This document shows, one piece after another, positions 1 to 9,490 of a DNA stretch of 64,000 nt. A program made the position numbers and the translations under genes. The notes below the pieces were generated by a model, which did no database searches, was not told the origin of the DNA, and saw nothing but the letters and a program-made list of their open reading frames with translations. The stretch lies in contig CAAELX010000038.1 in the NCBI GenBank assembly GCA_900756925.1, positions 1 to 64,000 of the forward strand, in the 5' to 3' direction. The stretch is from an uncultured Roseburia sp. GTDB taxonomy: Bacteria > Bacillota > Clostridia > Lachnospirales > Lachnospiraceae. Every line of letters begins with the position of its first letter. The stretch's first letter is position 1.

Positions 1-168
1 AAGAGAGCGGTACTTCCGGAGAAATATCCTCTACGCCACGGAGATAGAGACTAAGGTCTGCTCCGCAGCCCCCGGTTTTGTGGAAGCCATTGCTGACACC
101 AAATCCTGCTTTGGGCTCATCGGAGTTCCTGGCGTAATGGAATTTCGGAGGAAGTACCGCTCTCTTTT
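1..168 (+). ncRNA. structured RNA candidate, family not recognised
   Basis: Bases 1-17 and 150-166 are perfect complements (17 bp). The helix continues inward with 21-25/142-146, a TCC/GGA pair and 32-38/130-136. It encloses three hairpins: 39-43/61-65 (with AGAC/GGTCT inside), 74-79/83-88 and 99-103/110-114. The 74-79/83-88 hairpin needs two G-U pairs on the plus strand and would have A-C mismatches on the minus strand, which favours plus. The long interrupted closing helix recalls 6S RNA, but the interior does not clearly match it and I do not recognise the family. The 5' end, and any promoter, may lie outside the window. Confidence 0.55.
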
Positions 169-234
169 GGCTGTCAAAGCCTATCGACCGGCAGCGTCCC
201 TTAGTTATTTAGTCGGCTAACCCCAGTTTATTTG

Positions 235-885
235 TCAATCCCTTGATTCAATAAGAATCAGGATCCCGTCCTTGAATGAAATCTGCGCCGTCTCCTCCGC
301 GATCTCATTGCTCACCCCAAGGGAGCAGAATCCTCTCAGCGTGTAGCCATCTAACGGATACTGAAACCCTGTCAAAGTAAGTCCTGTCACTTCCTGCGTG
401 TACGGAATCAGAGACACATATTTGCCATACTGGCTGTCCTTTGACAGTGATACCCCGCTGTCTATCATACGGATGCGGTTATGGCTGTCTATTATTTCGA
501 TTGGGACATGCTGCTGCAGTCCGATTCCGAGCAGTTCGATATTGGCAAGCACATGGTCTAACCTCGTTCCGGTCGCACCAAGCAGGGTAATACGTTCTGC
601 CCCCTGTTCGATTGCCAGGCGGATTGCCGATTCTGTATCGGTATCGTCTTTCACAGGGTTTAACACTTTCCACTCAATATCCGGAATTGTTTTAAAATAT
701 TCTAGCGCTTCCGATGAGACAGAATCGAAGTCTCCCACGATTACATCCGGGCAGATCCGGTTCCGATAGAAAAAGTTCATGCCGGAATCTGCCGCCATGC
801 ATACATCCGGCTGCTCCTTCCGGATCAGCTCTGCTGCCATTTCATCATCAATGCTTCCACCTACTACGATCACAATGTGTTTCAT
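235..885 (-). CDS. thiN: thiamine pyrophosphokinase
   Basis: Transfers pyrophosphate from ATP to thiamine to make thiamine diphosphate in the cytoplasm. The 216-residue length is normal. Family signatures are AADSG at 31-35, GDFDS at 51-55 (metal and pyrophosphate site), DDTDTE at 80-85 and GATGTRLDH in the middle (thiamine-side region). It is the last gene of a leftward series after rpe (42-base gap). A thiN-rpe-rsgA order is common in Clostridia. No TPP riboswitch is visible in front of it, so it is probably expressed with the upstream genes. Confidence 0.93.
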   Translation of the reverse strand: MKHIVIVVGGSIDDEMAAELIRKEQPDVCMAADSGMNFFYRNRICPDVIVGDFDSVSSEALEYFKTIPDIEWKVLNPVKDDTDTESAIRLAIEQGAERITLLGATGTRLDHVLANIELLGIGLQQHVPIEIIDSHNRIRMIDSGVSLSKDSQYGKYVSLIPYTQEVTGLTLTGFQYPLDGYTLRGFCSLGVSNEIAEETAQISFKDGILILIESRD

Positions 886-927
886 TCTCTCGCTCCATAT
901 TTCTTTGACTATCTTTTTTAAATCTCA

Positions 928-1581
928 TTATGAATGCAGAATATTCAAAAACCGCTCCACATTCTCCCCAACGTCTCCCCGGAAGACTGCGCTGCCAGCC
1001 ACAATAATGTTCGCACCGGCATCCATTGCCTCTGTCACATTTTCCAGATTGATGCCGCCGTCCACCTCAATATCGGTCTTTAGATCTGCTTTCTCAATCA
1101 TTGCCCTTAAGGCACGCACTTTGTCTAACGTATAAGGAATCAGCTTCTGTCCACCGAATCCCGGGTTTACTGTCATAATCAGCACCATATCGACTTTCGG
1201 AAGCACCCATTCGATTGCAGACAACGGTGTTGCCGGGTTGATGGCCACACCTGCAAGCAGTCCCTTTTCCTTAATTGCCTCAATCGTCCTGTCGAGGTGT
1301 TTACACGCCTCGGCATGTACGGTAATCAGGTCTGCCCCTGCCTCGGCAAAGTCATCAATATAGCGCACCGGCTCCTCGATCATCAGGTGGACGTCAAATA
1401 TCCGGTCGGTACACGGTCTGATACTCTTCATTAACGGCATGCCGAATGAAATACTCGGCACAAACATTCCATCCATCACATCAATGTGCACATACTGTGC
1501 GCCCGCCTCGTCCAATTCATGGATCTGTTCTCCAAGTCTCGAAAAATCTGCTGCCAAAATTGACGGTGATAAGCAATTCAT
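928..1581 (-). CDS. rpe: ribulose-phosphate 3-epimerase
   Basis: Interconverts ribulose-5-phosphate and xylulose-5-phosphate in the non-oxidative pentose phosphate pathway. It is a 217-residue TIM barrel with the family motifs SPSILAADFSRL near the N terminus, HIDVMDGMFVP (metal His/Asp), MTVNPGFGGQ and EVDGGI (second catalytic Asp). Full length. It lies 31 bases after rsgA and 42 before thiN, so it is probably co-transcribed with both. Confidence 0.95.
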   Translation of the reverse strand: MNCLSPSILAADFSRLGEQIHELDEAGAQYVHIDVMDGMFVPSISFGMPLMKSIRPCTDRIFDVHLMIEEPVRYIDDFAEAGADLITVHAEACKHLDRTIEAIKEKGLLAGVAINPATPLSAIEWVLPKVDMVLIMTVNPGFGGQKLIPYTLDKVRALRAMIEKADLKTDIEVDGGINLENVTEAMDAGANIIVAGSAVFRGDVGENVERFLNILHS

Positions 1582-1612
1582 AATCTCTTTCCTCCACAGG
1601 TTGTCCCGTTTT

Positions 1613-2491
1613 TTAGTATTTCTTTACATCCTTTAATTCTTCATAAAGCAGTCTGTAATTTTCATAGCGCAGACGGCTGATCTTTCCCCCTTCTAACGCT
1701 TCCTTTACGCCGCAATCCGGTTCGTTGATGTGGACGCAGCCATTGAACCTACAGAAAGGCTCGAACTTTGCAAATTCCGGATAGAAGTTCTGCAGTTCCT
1801 CCTTCTCAAAACCCGGAATATAGAGCGTACTGAATCCCGGGGTGTCCATAATATAAGTACCGTCCGCAATCGGAATAATCTCAGAATGTCTTGTCGTGTG
1901 CTTTCCACGCTCAATCTTTCTGCTGATGCTTCCGGTCTCCATCTTAACGTTCGGCTGAAGGCGGTTCACAAGAGAGGACTTTCCTACTCCGGAAGGTCCT
2001 GCCACTGCTGTCGTTTTCCCATCTAAAAGACCATGGAGTTCTTCGATTCCCTCCTCTTTTGCTGCGCTTGTATACAATACCTCATAACCGCACTTCTTAT
2101 AAATCTCTGCGAATGCCGATAGTTCATCCGGCTTCACAAGATCCTGCTTGTTGAAGCAGATTGTCACCGGAACATGCTGATATTCCATCATGATCAGAAA
2201 ACGATCTAACAGATTGAAGTTTGGCTGCGGTTTTGCTGCCGCAAAGATAATCAACGCCTGGTCGATATTCGCCACCGCCGGACGGATCAGCTCATTTTTC
2301 CGGGGCAGAATCTGCTCGATGTTTCCCTTCTTCTCTTCCTCATCAATCACCGCAATCTCCACATCATCCCCGACTAACGGTTTGATCTTCTGATTACGGA
2401 ACGCTCCTTTTGCCTTACACTCATAAATTCCGGATCCCACTACGTGAACGTAGTAGAATCCGGAAATTCCTTTTACTATCTTACCCTGCAT
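1613..2491 (-). CDS. rsgA: ribosome small subunit GTPase RsgA (YloQ)
   Basis: Circularly permuted GTPase that acts late in 30S subunit maturation. An N-terminal OB fold (about 1-70) is followed by a permuted G domain in which FNKQDL (G4) comes before GPSGVGKSS (G1) and DTPGFST (G3). A C-terminal zinc knuckle carries the spaced C/C/H/C residues of CRFNGCVHINEPDC. The 292-residue length is usual. It starts 17 bases after prkC; RsgA homologues are substrates of PrkC-type kinases in Firmicutes, which fits the neighbourhood. Confidence 0.95.
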   Translation of the reverse strand: MQGKIVKGISGFYYVHVVGSGIYECKAKGAFRNQKIKPLVGDDVEIAVIDEEEKKGNIEQILPRKNELIRPAVANIDQALIIFAAAKPQPNFNLLDRFLIMMEYQHVPVTICFNKQDLVKPDELSAFAEIYKKCGYEVLYTSAAKEEGIEELHGLLDGKTTAVAGPSGVGKSSLVNRLQPNVKMETGSISRKIERGKHTTRHSEIIPIADGTYIMDTPGFSTLYIPGFEKEELQNFYPEFAKFEPFCRFNGCVHINEPDCGVKEALEGGKISRLRYENYRLLYEELKDVKKY

Positions 2492-2508
2492 ATAGTCCCT
2501 TTTGCTGT

Positions 2509-4623
2509 TTATTCCTCTTTGAAATTGAACGATGATACAATCTGCGGATTACCGATCACATTTCCGGCGCTGTCAAGCCATTCGATCTTTAAAGAACCGC
2601 TTGATACTGTCAGCCCTGATTTGGAAATGTTCAGTCCGTCGGTTCCAAACAGGTCAATCGACTGGTTCGTCCACTGCTCTAACAGATTCCCGGTCCCGTC
2701 TGCCCCATCGTACAGGTAAATATTGGCTGCTGCCACGGAAGCATTGTCCGGGCGCTTGATGGTCACACCCATCTTGTAGGTTTTTCCCGCTGCGGAATTG
2801 CCATCCTTGGTACCGGAGCTGATAATGAAATCAACAGCTGCCCCTTCCTCTGCTGCAGAACCTTCTGCCGGGCTCTGGGAGATAATCTGACCTTCCGGTA
2901 CAGTATCGCTGTACGCACTTGTCACATTACCGGCTGTCAGTCCTGCTGCGGTCAGGGCTGCACGGGCCGCTTCCTCTGTCTGTCCTGTGATCTTCGGGAC
3001 GCTGATTCCTGTTGTTCCTGCTGCGGACTCCGGCCCACGGCTGATCACAATCTTCACACTGTCGCCTTCCTTACCAAGTGCTCCACCGTCTGGACTCTGG
3101 GAAATGACGATTCCCTGTTCTACCGTATTATCATATGCATATTCCTTCACCGGTACAAATCCGGCATTAGAGAGCGTATTATAAGCGGTTGTCTCATCCA
3201 TTCCGACAACGGAAGAGATCGCAGCCTCACCCTGTCCGCTGCTAACGATGACTTCAATTGTAGTATGCGCTTCTACCGTGCTTCCGTCATCCGGTGTCTG
3301 GCTTACGATCTGTCCTTTCGGATAGGTATCAGAAGAAGTTGTTCCTGCATTCTGGATACCAAGTCCTAACGCATTCAGTGCGGACTGCGCTTCCTCTAAC
3401 GTATTTCCCTTCAGATCCGGCACCTTGATACTATTTGTATCCGCATCCTGGGAAATCTCTGTGTTGCTGTTATTGTTGGGCTTTCCGAACTTGAAGTCCC
3501 CGAAGAAGCTGACTAAGATAAAGATAATCAGTCCTACGATGATCACACCTGCCACGATACCCATGATCGTGATTGCCTTATCCATCTTCGGATTGATCTC
3601 GTCCTCCTCCTCATCATACGCATCATCGTAATCCTCGTCGTCCTCTTCCTCGTACTCTTCCTTTCTCTTCTTCGGGTAAGATCCGATCTCATCTTCGCCA
3701 AGGTAAATATTCGTTGTCTCTTTCTTGATCTTATTGATCTCGTCCTCGTTAATGACTCTTGTCTTCTCCTGGGATACCGGCGCGATCACAACAAAATCCT
3801 CATCCGGACTGATCAAAGCCTTCCTTAAATCTGCCAGCAGCGCTGTCATGGACTCATATCTGCGGTCCGGATTCTTCTGGGTACATTTTAAAATAATCTT
3901 CTCCATGCTGATCGGGAGGTTCGGCGCATACGCACTCGGTGCCACAATCTCCTCCTGAAGATGCTGGATTGCAACGGCAACCGTCGTATCCCCGTCAAAC
4001 GGAACTCTTCCGGTCACCATTTCGTACATTACGATTCCGAGGGAGTAAATATCACTCTTGCCATCCACAAAGCCATTTCTCGCCTGCTCCGGGGATGCAT
4101 AATGCACAGAGCCCATCACATCTGCACTGATTGTGTTCGAAGTTGCTGCCCGCGCGATACCGAAATCCGTTACCTTTACCTTTCCCTCTGTGGAAATGAT
4201 AATATTCTGCGGTTTAATGTCCCGGTGGATAATATTCTTATGGTGGGCAGCCTCAATACCTCTTCCTACCTGGATAGCGATGCTGACTGCCTCCTTGAAG
4301 CTCAGCTGTCCCTTTTTTTCAATGTAAGTCTTCAGCGTGATGCCTTCCACATACTCCATGACAATATAGTGCATGCCATTCTCACTTCCGACATCGTAGA
4401 TATTGACAATATTCGGGTGCTCCAACCCTGCTGCGGACTGTGCTTCCGTGCGGAACTTTGTCACAAAGTTCACATCCTCGGAAAATTCCGGCTTCAATAC
4501 CTTGATCGCAACGAACCGTCCCAGTGTGTGATCCTTTGCTTTATATACATCTGACATTCCGCCAGTTCCGATCTTACTCACGATCTCATAGCGGTCTGCA
4601 ACAATCATACCTTCCGTTAACAT
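2509..4623 (-). CDS. prkC: Ser/Thr protein kinase with PASTA repeats
   Basis: Membrane kinase that senses muropeptide or lipid II outside the cell. Kinase domain about 10-270: glycine loop GTGGMSDVY at 19-27, Lys41, HRD at 133-135, DFG at 153-155. A very acidic stretch (about 321-343) precedes one membrane helix at 350-374. Three PASTA repeats (from about 395 to 590) and a roughly 85-residue C-terminal beta-rich extension lie outside. The start ATG overlaps the end of the phosphatase gene by 7 bases and has GAGGTG just upstream, so the pair is translationally coupled. Confidence 0.95.
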   Translation of the reverse strand: MLTEGMIVADRYEIVSKIGTGGMSDVYKAKDHTLGRFVAIKVLKPEFSEDVNFVTKFRTEAQSAAGLEHPNIVNIYDVGSENGMHYIVMEYVEGITLKTYIEKKGQLSFKEAVSIAIQVGRGIEAAHHKNIIHRDIKPQNIIISTEGKVKVTDFGIARAATSNTISADVMGSVHYASPEQARNGFVDGKSDIYSLGIVMYEMVTGRVPFDGDTTVAVAIQHLQEEIVAPSAYAPNLPISMEKIILKCTQKNPDRRYESMTALLADLRKALISPDEDFVVIAPVSQEKTRVINEDEINKIKKETTNIYLGEDEIGSYPKKRKEEYEEEDDEDYDDAYDEEEDEINPKMDKAITIMGIVAGVIIVGLIIFILVSFFGDFKFGKPNNNSNTEISQDADTNSIKVPDLKGNTLEEAQSALNALGLGIQNAGTTSSDTYPKGQIVSQTPDDGSTVEAHTTIEVIVSSGQGEAAISSVVGMDETTAYNTLSNAGFVPVKEYAYDNTVEQGIVISQSPDGGALGKEGDSVKIVISRGPESAAGTTGISVPKITGQTEEAARAALTAAGLTAGNVTSAYSDTVPEGQIISQSPAEGSAAEEGAAVDFIISSGTKDGNSAAGKTYKMGVTIKRPDNASVAAANIYLYDGADGTGNLLEQWTNQSIDLFGTDGLNISKSGLTVSSGSLKIEWLDSAGNVIGNPQIVSSFNFKEE

Positions 4624-5363
4624 TCTTTCACCTCATCAGAAAATGGTTCTATTAAAATAACCGTAATATTATCTTTCCCGCCATTTTCATTGGCAGTATT
4701 AATTAGTTTTTCTGCTTTCTCCACAATATTTTTCTGTTCCAACACAATCTCTTTGATCTCTTCGTCTTCAACCATATTCGTCAGACCGTCGGAGCACAGA
4801 AGAATCATGTCCCCGGGTCTTAATTTCACTTCAAAAAAATCCACTGCCAGTTCCCTCGTCACACCGATTGCACGGGTGATGATATTCTTATCCGGGTGAA
4901 CCTTCGCAGCTGCCTTATCCATCTCTCCAAGACGTACCATCTCCTCCACAAGGGAATGATCTCTTGTAATCTGTCTGATTGCTTCGTGATCGATCACATA
5001 TAAACGGCTGTCACCGATATTGGCCACATGCAGCAGATCTCCGATCACTGTTGCGGCTACAACCGTAGTTCCCATGCCACTCTTTGATGGATCTGCACCG
5101 GCTTCCTCTAACAGTTGGCTGTTCGCCTCTGTGAGTGCTTCCTTCATCGCTGCTACAGGCTCCTGCTGCCCGTTCTGTGAGATAACTTCAACCACCTTAT
5201 CCACAGTGAACCGCGAAGCATATTCGCCTGCATTATGACCGCCCATTCCGTCTGCTACCACAAAGAGGTTCGGCAGGCTGCCGACCGGTGTCGTAGACGT
5301 ATACATATAATCCTGGTTCATATCACGCCGCCTTCCAATATGTGTCATGGAAAACGTCCTCAT
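4617..5363 (-). CDS. prpC: PP2C-type Ser/Thr protein phosphatase
   Basis: Metal-dependent phosphatase that reverses PrkC phosphorylation. 248 residues with the PP2C motifs in order: RDMNQD, VADGMGGHNAGEYAS (metal-binding Asp-Gly), GMGTTVVAA, NIGDSRLY, ITRDHSLVEEMV, LCSDGLTNMV and DNITVI. No membrane segment. The stop codon lies inside the prkC start region. The prpC-prkC-rsgA order is conserved in Firmicutes. Confidence 0.95.
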   Translation of the reverse strand: MRTFSMTHIGRRRDMNQDYMYTSTTPVGSLPNLFVVADGMGGHNAGEYASRFTVDKVVEVISQNGQQEPVAAMKEALTEANSQLLEEAGADPSKSGMGTTVVAATVIGDLLHVANIGDSRLYVIDHEAIRQITRDHSLVEEMVRLGEMDKAAAKVHPDKNIITRAIGVTRELAVDFFEVKLRPGDMILLCSDGLTNMVEDEEIKEIVLEQKNIVEKAEKLINTANENGGKDNITVILIEPFSDEVKEC

Positions 5364-5384
5364 TTATCAATTCCTGCCTTTCTG

Positions 5385-6434
5385 CTATACAAGCTGTCCC
5401 ATATATCTCTTTCGTAGCTGTCCGCAGGCACCATCTATGTCCCTGCCCATCTCTCTTCTTATTGTACAGTTTATCCCGTTTTTTTCAAGTCTATTTTTGA
5501 ATTCCGCCGTGACAGATGCATCCGGCTGCACAAAATCCCTCTCCTTGATCGGATTGACCGGGATTAGGTTGATGTGGCAGTTCATGCCCTTCACAAGATG
5601 ACAGAGATTCCGCACATCCTCATCGGTATCATTGACACCGCCTACAAGGCTATACTCGAATGTAATCCTTCTTCCGGTCTGCTCAAAATAATATTTACAT
5701 GCATCAATCACTTCATGGATTTCATATTTATTTGCCACCGGCATCAGCTCCCTGCGCTTCTCCTGCGTAGATGCATGCAGTGAGAGTGCCAGTGTAATCT
5801 GAAGCTTTTTATCTGCAAGCTCCCTCATCTTCGGCACAATACCGCAGGTGGATACCGTGAGATTTCTCTGGCTGATATTTAGCCCGTTCTCATCGGTCAG
5901 AAGCTCTATAAACTTCAGTAAATTGTCGAAATTATCCATCGGTTCCCCGGTTCCCATCACAACGACATTGGAAATCCGCTCCCCGATATCCCTTCCGATG
6001 TGATAAATCTGATCCAGCATCTCAGATGCTGTCAGTCCTCTCACAAGTCCGTCTAACGTGGACGCACAAAACCTGCAGCCCATCCGGCAGCCGACCTGGG
6101 AGGAAATACAGACGGAATTGCCGTGCTTATACTTCATCAGTACACTCTCAATGACATTCCCGTCCTCTAACAGGAACAAATATTTTCTTGTCCCGTCAAG
6201 TTTCGATATCTGGACTGCCTCCTGTTTTAAGTTGACAAGGTAACTGTTCTCCTTCAGCTTCTCAATAAAAGTCTTTGAGATATTGCTCATTTCATCAAAA
6301 GAAGTCACCTGCTTCCCATGCAGCCACTGGTAAATCTGTTTTGCACGGAATGCCTTCTCTCCAAGGCTTTCCACAAACGCTGTCAGCTCTTTTAAATCCA
6401 GCGATTTGATATCTGTTTTCTCTGTCTGATTCAT
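5385..6434 (-). CDS. rlmN: 23S rRNA (A2503)-C2 / tRNA (A37)-C2 methyltransferase RlmN
   Basis: Radical SAM enzyme that methylates C2 of A2503 in 23S rRNA and A37 in some tRNAs. The CX3CX2C cluster motif is in GCRMGCRFCAS, followed by GTGEPMDN. The second-Cys region near the C terminus (IDGACGQL) supplies the methyl-carrier cysteine. I chose the ATG at 6434 because GAGG lies 4-5 bases upstream and family alignments begin near here. An in-frame ATG at 6476 overlaps the rsmB stop (TAATG) but lacks a ribosome site. Product 349 residues. Confidence 0.93.
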   Translation of the reverse strand: MNQTEKTDIKSLDLKELTAFVESLGEKAFRAKQIYQWLHGKQVTSFDEMSNISKTFIEKLKENSYLVNLKQEAVQISKLDGTRKYLFLLEDGNVIESVLMKYKHGNSVCISSQVGCRMGCRFCASTLDGLVRGLTASEMLDQIYHIGRDIGERISNVVVMGTGEPMDNFDNLLKFIELLTDENGLNISQRNLTVSTCGIVPKMRELADKKLQITLALSLHASTQEKRRELMPVANKYEIHEVIDACKYYFEQTGRRITFEYSLVGGVNDTDEDVRNLCHLVKGMNCHINLIPVNPIKERDFVQPDASVTAEFKNRLEKNGINCTIRREMGRDIDGACGQLRKRYMGQLV

Positions 6435-6475
6435 ACTACCTCTTATCTGTATCGCCCTGTCTGCCATATCCGGCA

Positions 6476-7798
6476 TTACAGGTTCTTTTTTAACTTGGCA
6501 AGGAAAAAGCCGTCCCCGTAGGTCTCCCCTGGGAAGATCTGCTGCATCCGCAAAAGCGTGTACTCTGTGTGCTTCTCTAAAAACCAGGCAACATTCTCCT
6601 CATTTTCCATCCGGTCGATCGTACAGGTCGAATAGAGAAGCGTCCCGCCTGCCTTCACGTAGCTGCACACCTGATTTAAAATGTCCCGCTGGAGCTTCAC
6701 TAATTCCTTCTCCCCTTCTTCTGTCATACGGTACTTAATATCTGTCTTCTTGCGGAGCACACCAAGTCCGGAACACGGAAGGTCCGCAATCACAAGATCA
6801 GCGCTTTCCTTTGCACTCTCATCGTACACTGTTGCATCCCACCGGACTGCCTTCACATTCGAAAGTCCGTGTCTTACAATATTTTCCTCTATGAGCCCGA
6901 CCTTATGATCAGTCAGATCCCGCGCCTCGATGCTTCCGGTTCCATGCATCTTCTCAGCTAAGTGAATGCTCTTTCCACCCGGTGCCGCACAGACGTCGAT
7001 AATATGGTCTCCCTCTTTCGGGTCTGCCCATTCGGCAACCATCATAGAGCTGATATCCTGCACATAAAACAGACCTTCCCGGAAGCTCTCTAATGCATTC
7101 AGATGGTCAAATCCGGTGATTAAGAATGCATAGTCAAGCCCCGGTGCATCTTCCCTGTGGATTCTTACAGCTGTAACGCCCTCCTTTTTCAGTCGCTCCT
7201 CTAAGGCATCCGGCGTGATCTTCAACAGATTCGTGCGGATCGTGACCGGTGCCTCCTGTAAAAATGCCGCAAGCAGTGCTTTCGTCTGCTCCATTCCATA
7301 ATCCCTCACCCACTGTGCTGCAATCCACTCTGGTACGGAGTAACACACCGACAGATATTCCATTGTATGTGTGGTCTCATCCGGGTATGCGGTCTGATCT
7401 AAGTTCCTGCTGATATTGCGAAGCACTCCGTTCACGAAACCGCTTAAAGATGCAAAGCCTTTCTTTCTCGCGAGCTTCACCGCCTCATTGCAGGCTGCGG
7501 ACTCCGGCACGGCATCCATATATTTCAGCTGGTACACGCTCATGCGTAAAATATTACGGATGACCGGTTTCATTTTATTTACTTTCACTTTGGAATACTG
7601 GTTTATGATATAGTCCAGCTCGATCATCGTCTGGATCGTTCCCTCTGACACTCTGGTGATAAATGCGCGTTCCTTTTTATCCAGATACTGATACTTGTCC
7701 AAAACGGCACGGATGACCTGATGGCTGTAGCCGCCCTCTTTCGTCACCTCCATTAAGATTCCAAGGATCAGCTCCCTTGTATTGACATTATCTGTCAC
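6476..7798 (-). CDS. rsmB: 16S rRNA (C967)-C5 methyltransferase
   Basis: Methylates C967 of 16S rRNA using SAM. An N-terminal NusB-like helical domain (about 1-135) precedes a Rossmann methyltransferase with APGGKSIHLAEKM (SAM loop), ADLPCSGLGVLRKK (motif IV, with the product-release Cys) and YSTCTI (motif VI, with the catalytic Cys). I chose the GTG at 7798 because GGAGG sits 8 bases upstream. An ATG 15 bases earlier has no ribosome site. The start overlaps the end of the upstream protease gene by 11 bases, so coupling is likely. Confidence 0.92.
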   Translation of the reverse strand: MTDNVNTRELILGILMEVTKEGGYSHQVIRAVLDKYQYLDKKERAFITRVSEGTIQTMIELDYIINQYSKVKVNKMKPVIRNILRMSVYQLKYMDAVPESAACNEAVKLARKKGFASLSGFVNGVLRNISRNLDQTAYPDETTHTMEYLSVCYSVPEWIAAQWVRDYGMEQTKALLAAFLQEAPVTIRTNLLKITPDALEERLKKEGVTAVRIHREDAPGLDYAFLITGFDHLNALESFREGLFYVQDISSMMVAEWADPKEGDHIIDVCAAPGGKSIHLAEKMHGTGSIEARDLTDHKVGLIEENIVRHGLSNVKAVRWDATVYDESAKESADLVIADLPCSGLGVLRKKTDIKYRMTEEGEKELVKLQRDILNQVCSYVKAGGTLLYSTCTIDRMENEENVAWFLEKHTEYTLLRMQQIFPGETYGDGFFLAKLKKNL

Positions 7799-8504
7799 GG
7801 TCTCTTCCTCCAAACAGTAAGATCAGACGCAGCAGCTGTAAAATAGCAGATGCTGCACTCGCCACATAGGTAAGAGCTGCCGCCTGTAACACTTTTCTCG
7901 TATAAGGCAGCTCGCTCTCGCTTAAGATTCCCTGTTCTCCAAGGATTCTTAACGCACGGCGGGATGCATTGAACTCTACCGGAAGGGTCACTAACTGGAA
8001 AATCACTGCAAAAGAAAAGCAGATGATTCCAAGGTCGATAAACAATGCCCCTGTGTTCCGGCTGAATAACAGCCCGATCAGAATCAGCGGCCATGCGAGT
8101 GTGGAACCGAGATTTGCCACCGGCACAATCGTTGCCCGAAGCGTCAGCGGTACATAATTCTTCTGATGCTGGATCGCATGTCCGCACTCATGTGCAGCCA
8201 CGCCGACCGCTGCTACAGATGTGGATCCATACACAGAATCCGATAAATTCAGTGTCTTATTGGACGGGTTATAATGATCCGTCAGATTACCGGATACATG
8301 CTGGATTGTCACGTCGTAGATCCCAGCGGTATTTAAGATGCGCTGTGCCGCTTCCGCCCCGGTCATCCCGGATGCACTCCGGTACTTCGAATACTTATTG
8401 TAAGTGGACTTCACCCTGGCTGATGCGATCATACAGATCACCGCACCGATCAAAACCAGAATATACGTCGGGTCAATCCCGTAATAATAGTAAGAATAAG
8501 GCAT
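7788..8504 (-). CDS. membrane zinc metallopeptidase, YugP-like
   Basis: 238 residues resembling the Zn_peptidase_2 (YugP) family. An N-terminal membrane helix (about 12-30) is followed by a soluble region with the zinc motif HECGH at 105-109, then two or more hydrophobic segments (about 125-165 and near 205-230). The substrate is unknown. It lies between fmt and rsmB, a position seen in other Clostridia, and probably belongs to the same transcript. Confidence 0.85.
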   Translation of the reverse strand: MPYSYYYYGIDPTYILVLIGAVICMIASARVKSTYNKYSKYRSASGMTGAEAAQRILNTAGIYDVTIQHVSGNLTDHYNPSNKTLNLSDSVYGSTSVAAVGVAAHECGHAIQHQKNYVPLTLRATIVPVANLGSTLAWPLILIGLLFSRNTGALFIDLGIICFSFAVIFQLVTLPVEFNASRRALRILGEQGILSESELPYTRKVLQAAALTYVASAASAILQLLRLILLFGGRDRDR

Positions 8505-8527
8505 TTATCATCCTTCCTTTCTTCCGG

Positions 8528-9463
8528 CTAGCAGCGTTTGAGATAAGTTCCTTCCTCCACCGCATAGCCTCTTAAAAATGCGTCTGTTGTCATTCTCTTC
8601 TTGCCTTCTAACTGTACTTCAAGGAGTGCTAAGATGCCATTTCCCGCCTGTACACGCAGTCCGTCTTTTCCTGCCTTTAAAATACATCCAGGTGCTGTCT
8701 TCACCTCATGGGAGAACACCTCTGCCTTCCAGATCTTCAGATTTTTATCATCTAACCTTGTGTATGCGCTCGGCCATGGATTCAACCCACGGATCAGACG
8801 CTCGATCACTTCCGCATCCTTTGACCAGTCGATGCTCCCCATCTCTTTCTGGATCTTTCCGGTATGGGTTGCTTCCGCCTCATTCTGCGGTGTGTATACA
8901 GCCGTGCCGTTTTCGATTGCTTCCATTGCCCTCACACAGAGCTTCGCGCCTGTTACAGACAGCTTATCAAAGAGGCTTCCGCCCGTCTCATCTTCCGCAA
9001 GTGCTACCTCCTCTTTCATAATCATATCCCCGGTGTCAATGCCTTCGTCCATGCGCATAATCGTCACACCTGACACTTTCTCACCGTTTAACACTGCCCA
9101 CTGGATCGGTGCAGCACCACGGTACTTCGGAAGCAGGGACGCATGTACGTTGATACAACCAAAACGCGGCATCGTAAGGATATCCTTTGAAATAATCTGG
9201 CCAAACGCCTCCACAACGATCATATCCGGTTCAAAACTTCTCAGATATTCCACACACTCTGCCTCGCGGATACGCTTCGGCTGATAGACTTCGATTCCAT
9301 GTGCTACTGCACATTCCTTGACCGGAGTGTATTTTAACGCCTTGCTTCTTCCCACCGCCTTGTCCGGCTGTGAAACTACAAGTACCACCTCATGTCCTGC
9401 CTTTATAATCTCCTCTAAGGTTGCCACCGCAAAATCCGGTGTACCCATAAATATCACTCTCAT
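8528..9463 (-). CDS. fmt: methionyl-tRNA formyltransferase
   Basis: Formylates initiator Met-tRNA with 10-formyl-THF. MGTPDFAV opens the protein. HASLLPKYRGAAPI carries the catalytic His and EGIDTGDMI the catalytic Asp, with a C-terminal OB domain. The start is the ATG at 9463 with GGAG 6 bases upstream. An in-frame ATG at 9475 has no properly spaced site. 311 residues, normal length. It follows def, whose product removes the formyl group this enzyme adds. Confidence 0.95.
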   Translation of the reverse strand: MRVIFMGTPDFAVATLEEIIKAGHEVVLVVSQPDKAVGRSKALKYTPVKECAVAHGIEVYQPKRIREAECVEYLRSFEPDMIVVEAFGQIISKDILTMPRFGCINVHASLLPKYRGAAPIQWAVLNGEKVSGVTIMRMDEGIDTGDMIMKEEVALAEDETGGSLFDKLSVTGAKLCVRAMEAIENGTAVYTPQNEAEATHTGKIQKEMGSIDWSKDAEVIERLIRGLNPWPSAYTRLDDKNLKIWKAEVFSHEVKTAPGCILKAGKDGLRVQAGNGILALLEVQLEGKKRMTTDAFLRGYAVEEGTYLKRC

Positions 9464-9490
9464 TTTACTCTCCATTCCTGCGTATTCCGC

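Noticed and set aside
1-234. TPP riboswitch or T-box for thiN
   Set aside because: No CTGAGA-type TPP motif and no T-box sequence; the element lies downstream of thiN in its reading direction.
3961-4554. A 197-residue plus-strand frame
   Set aside because: Antisense to the kinase domain of prkC, which has full motifs. The frame has no ribosome site and no recognisable features.
8601-9284. A 227-residue plus-strand frame
   Set aside because: Antisense to fmt. Ser/Pro-rich composition typical of shadow frames.
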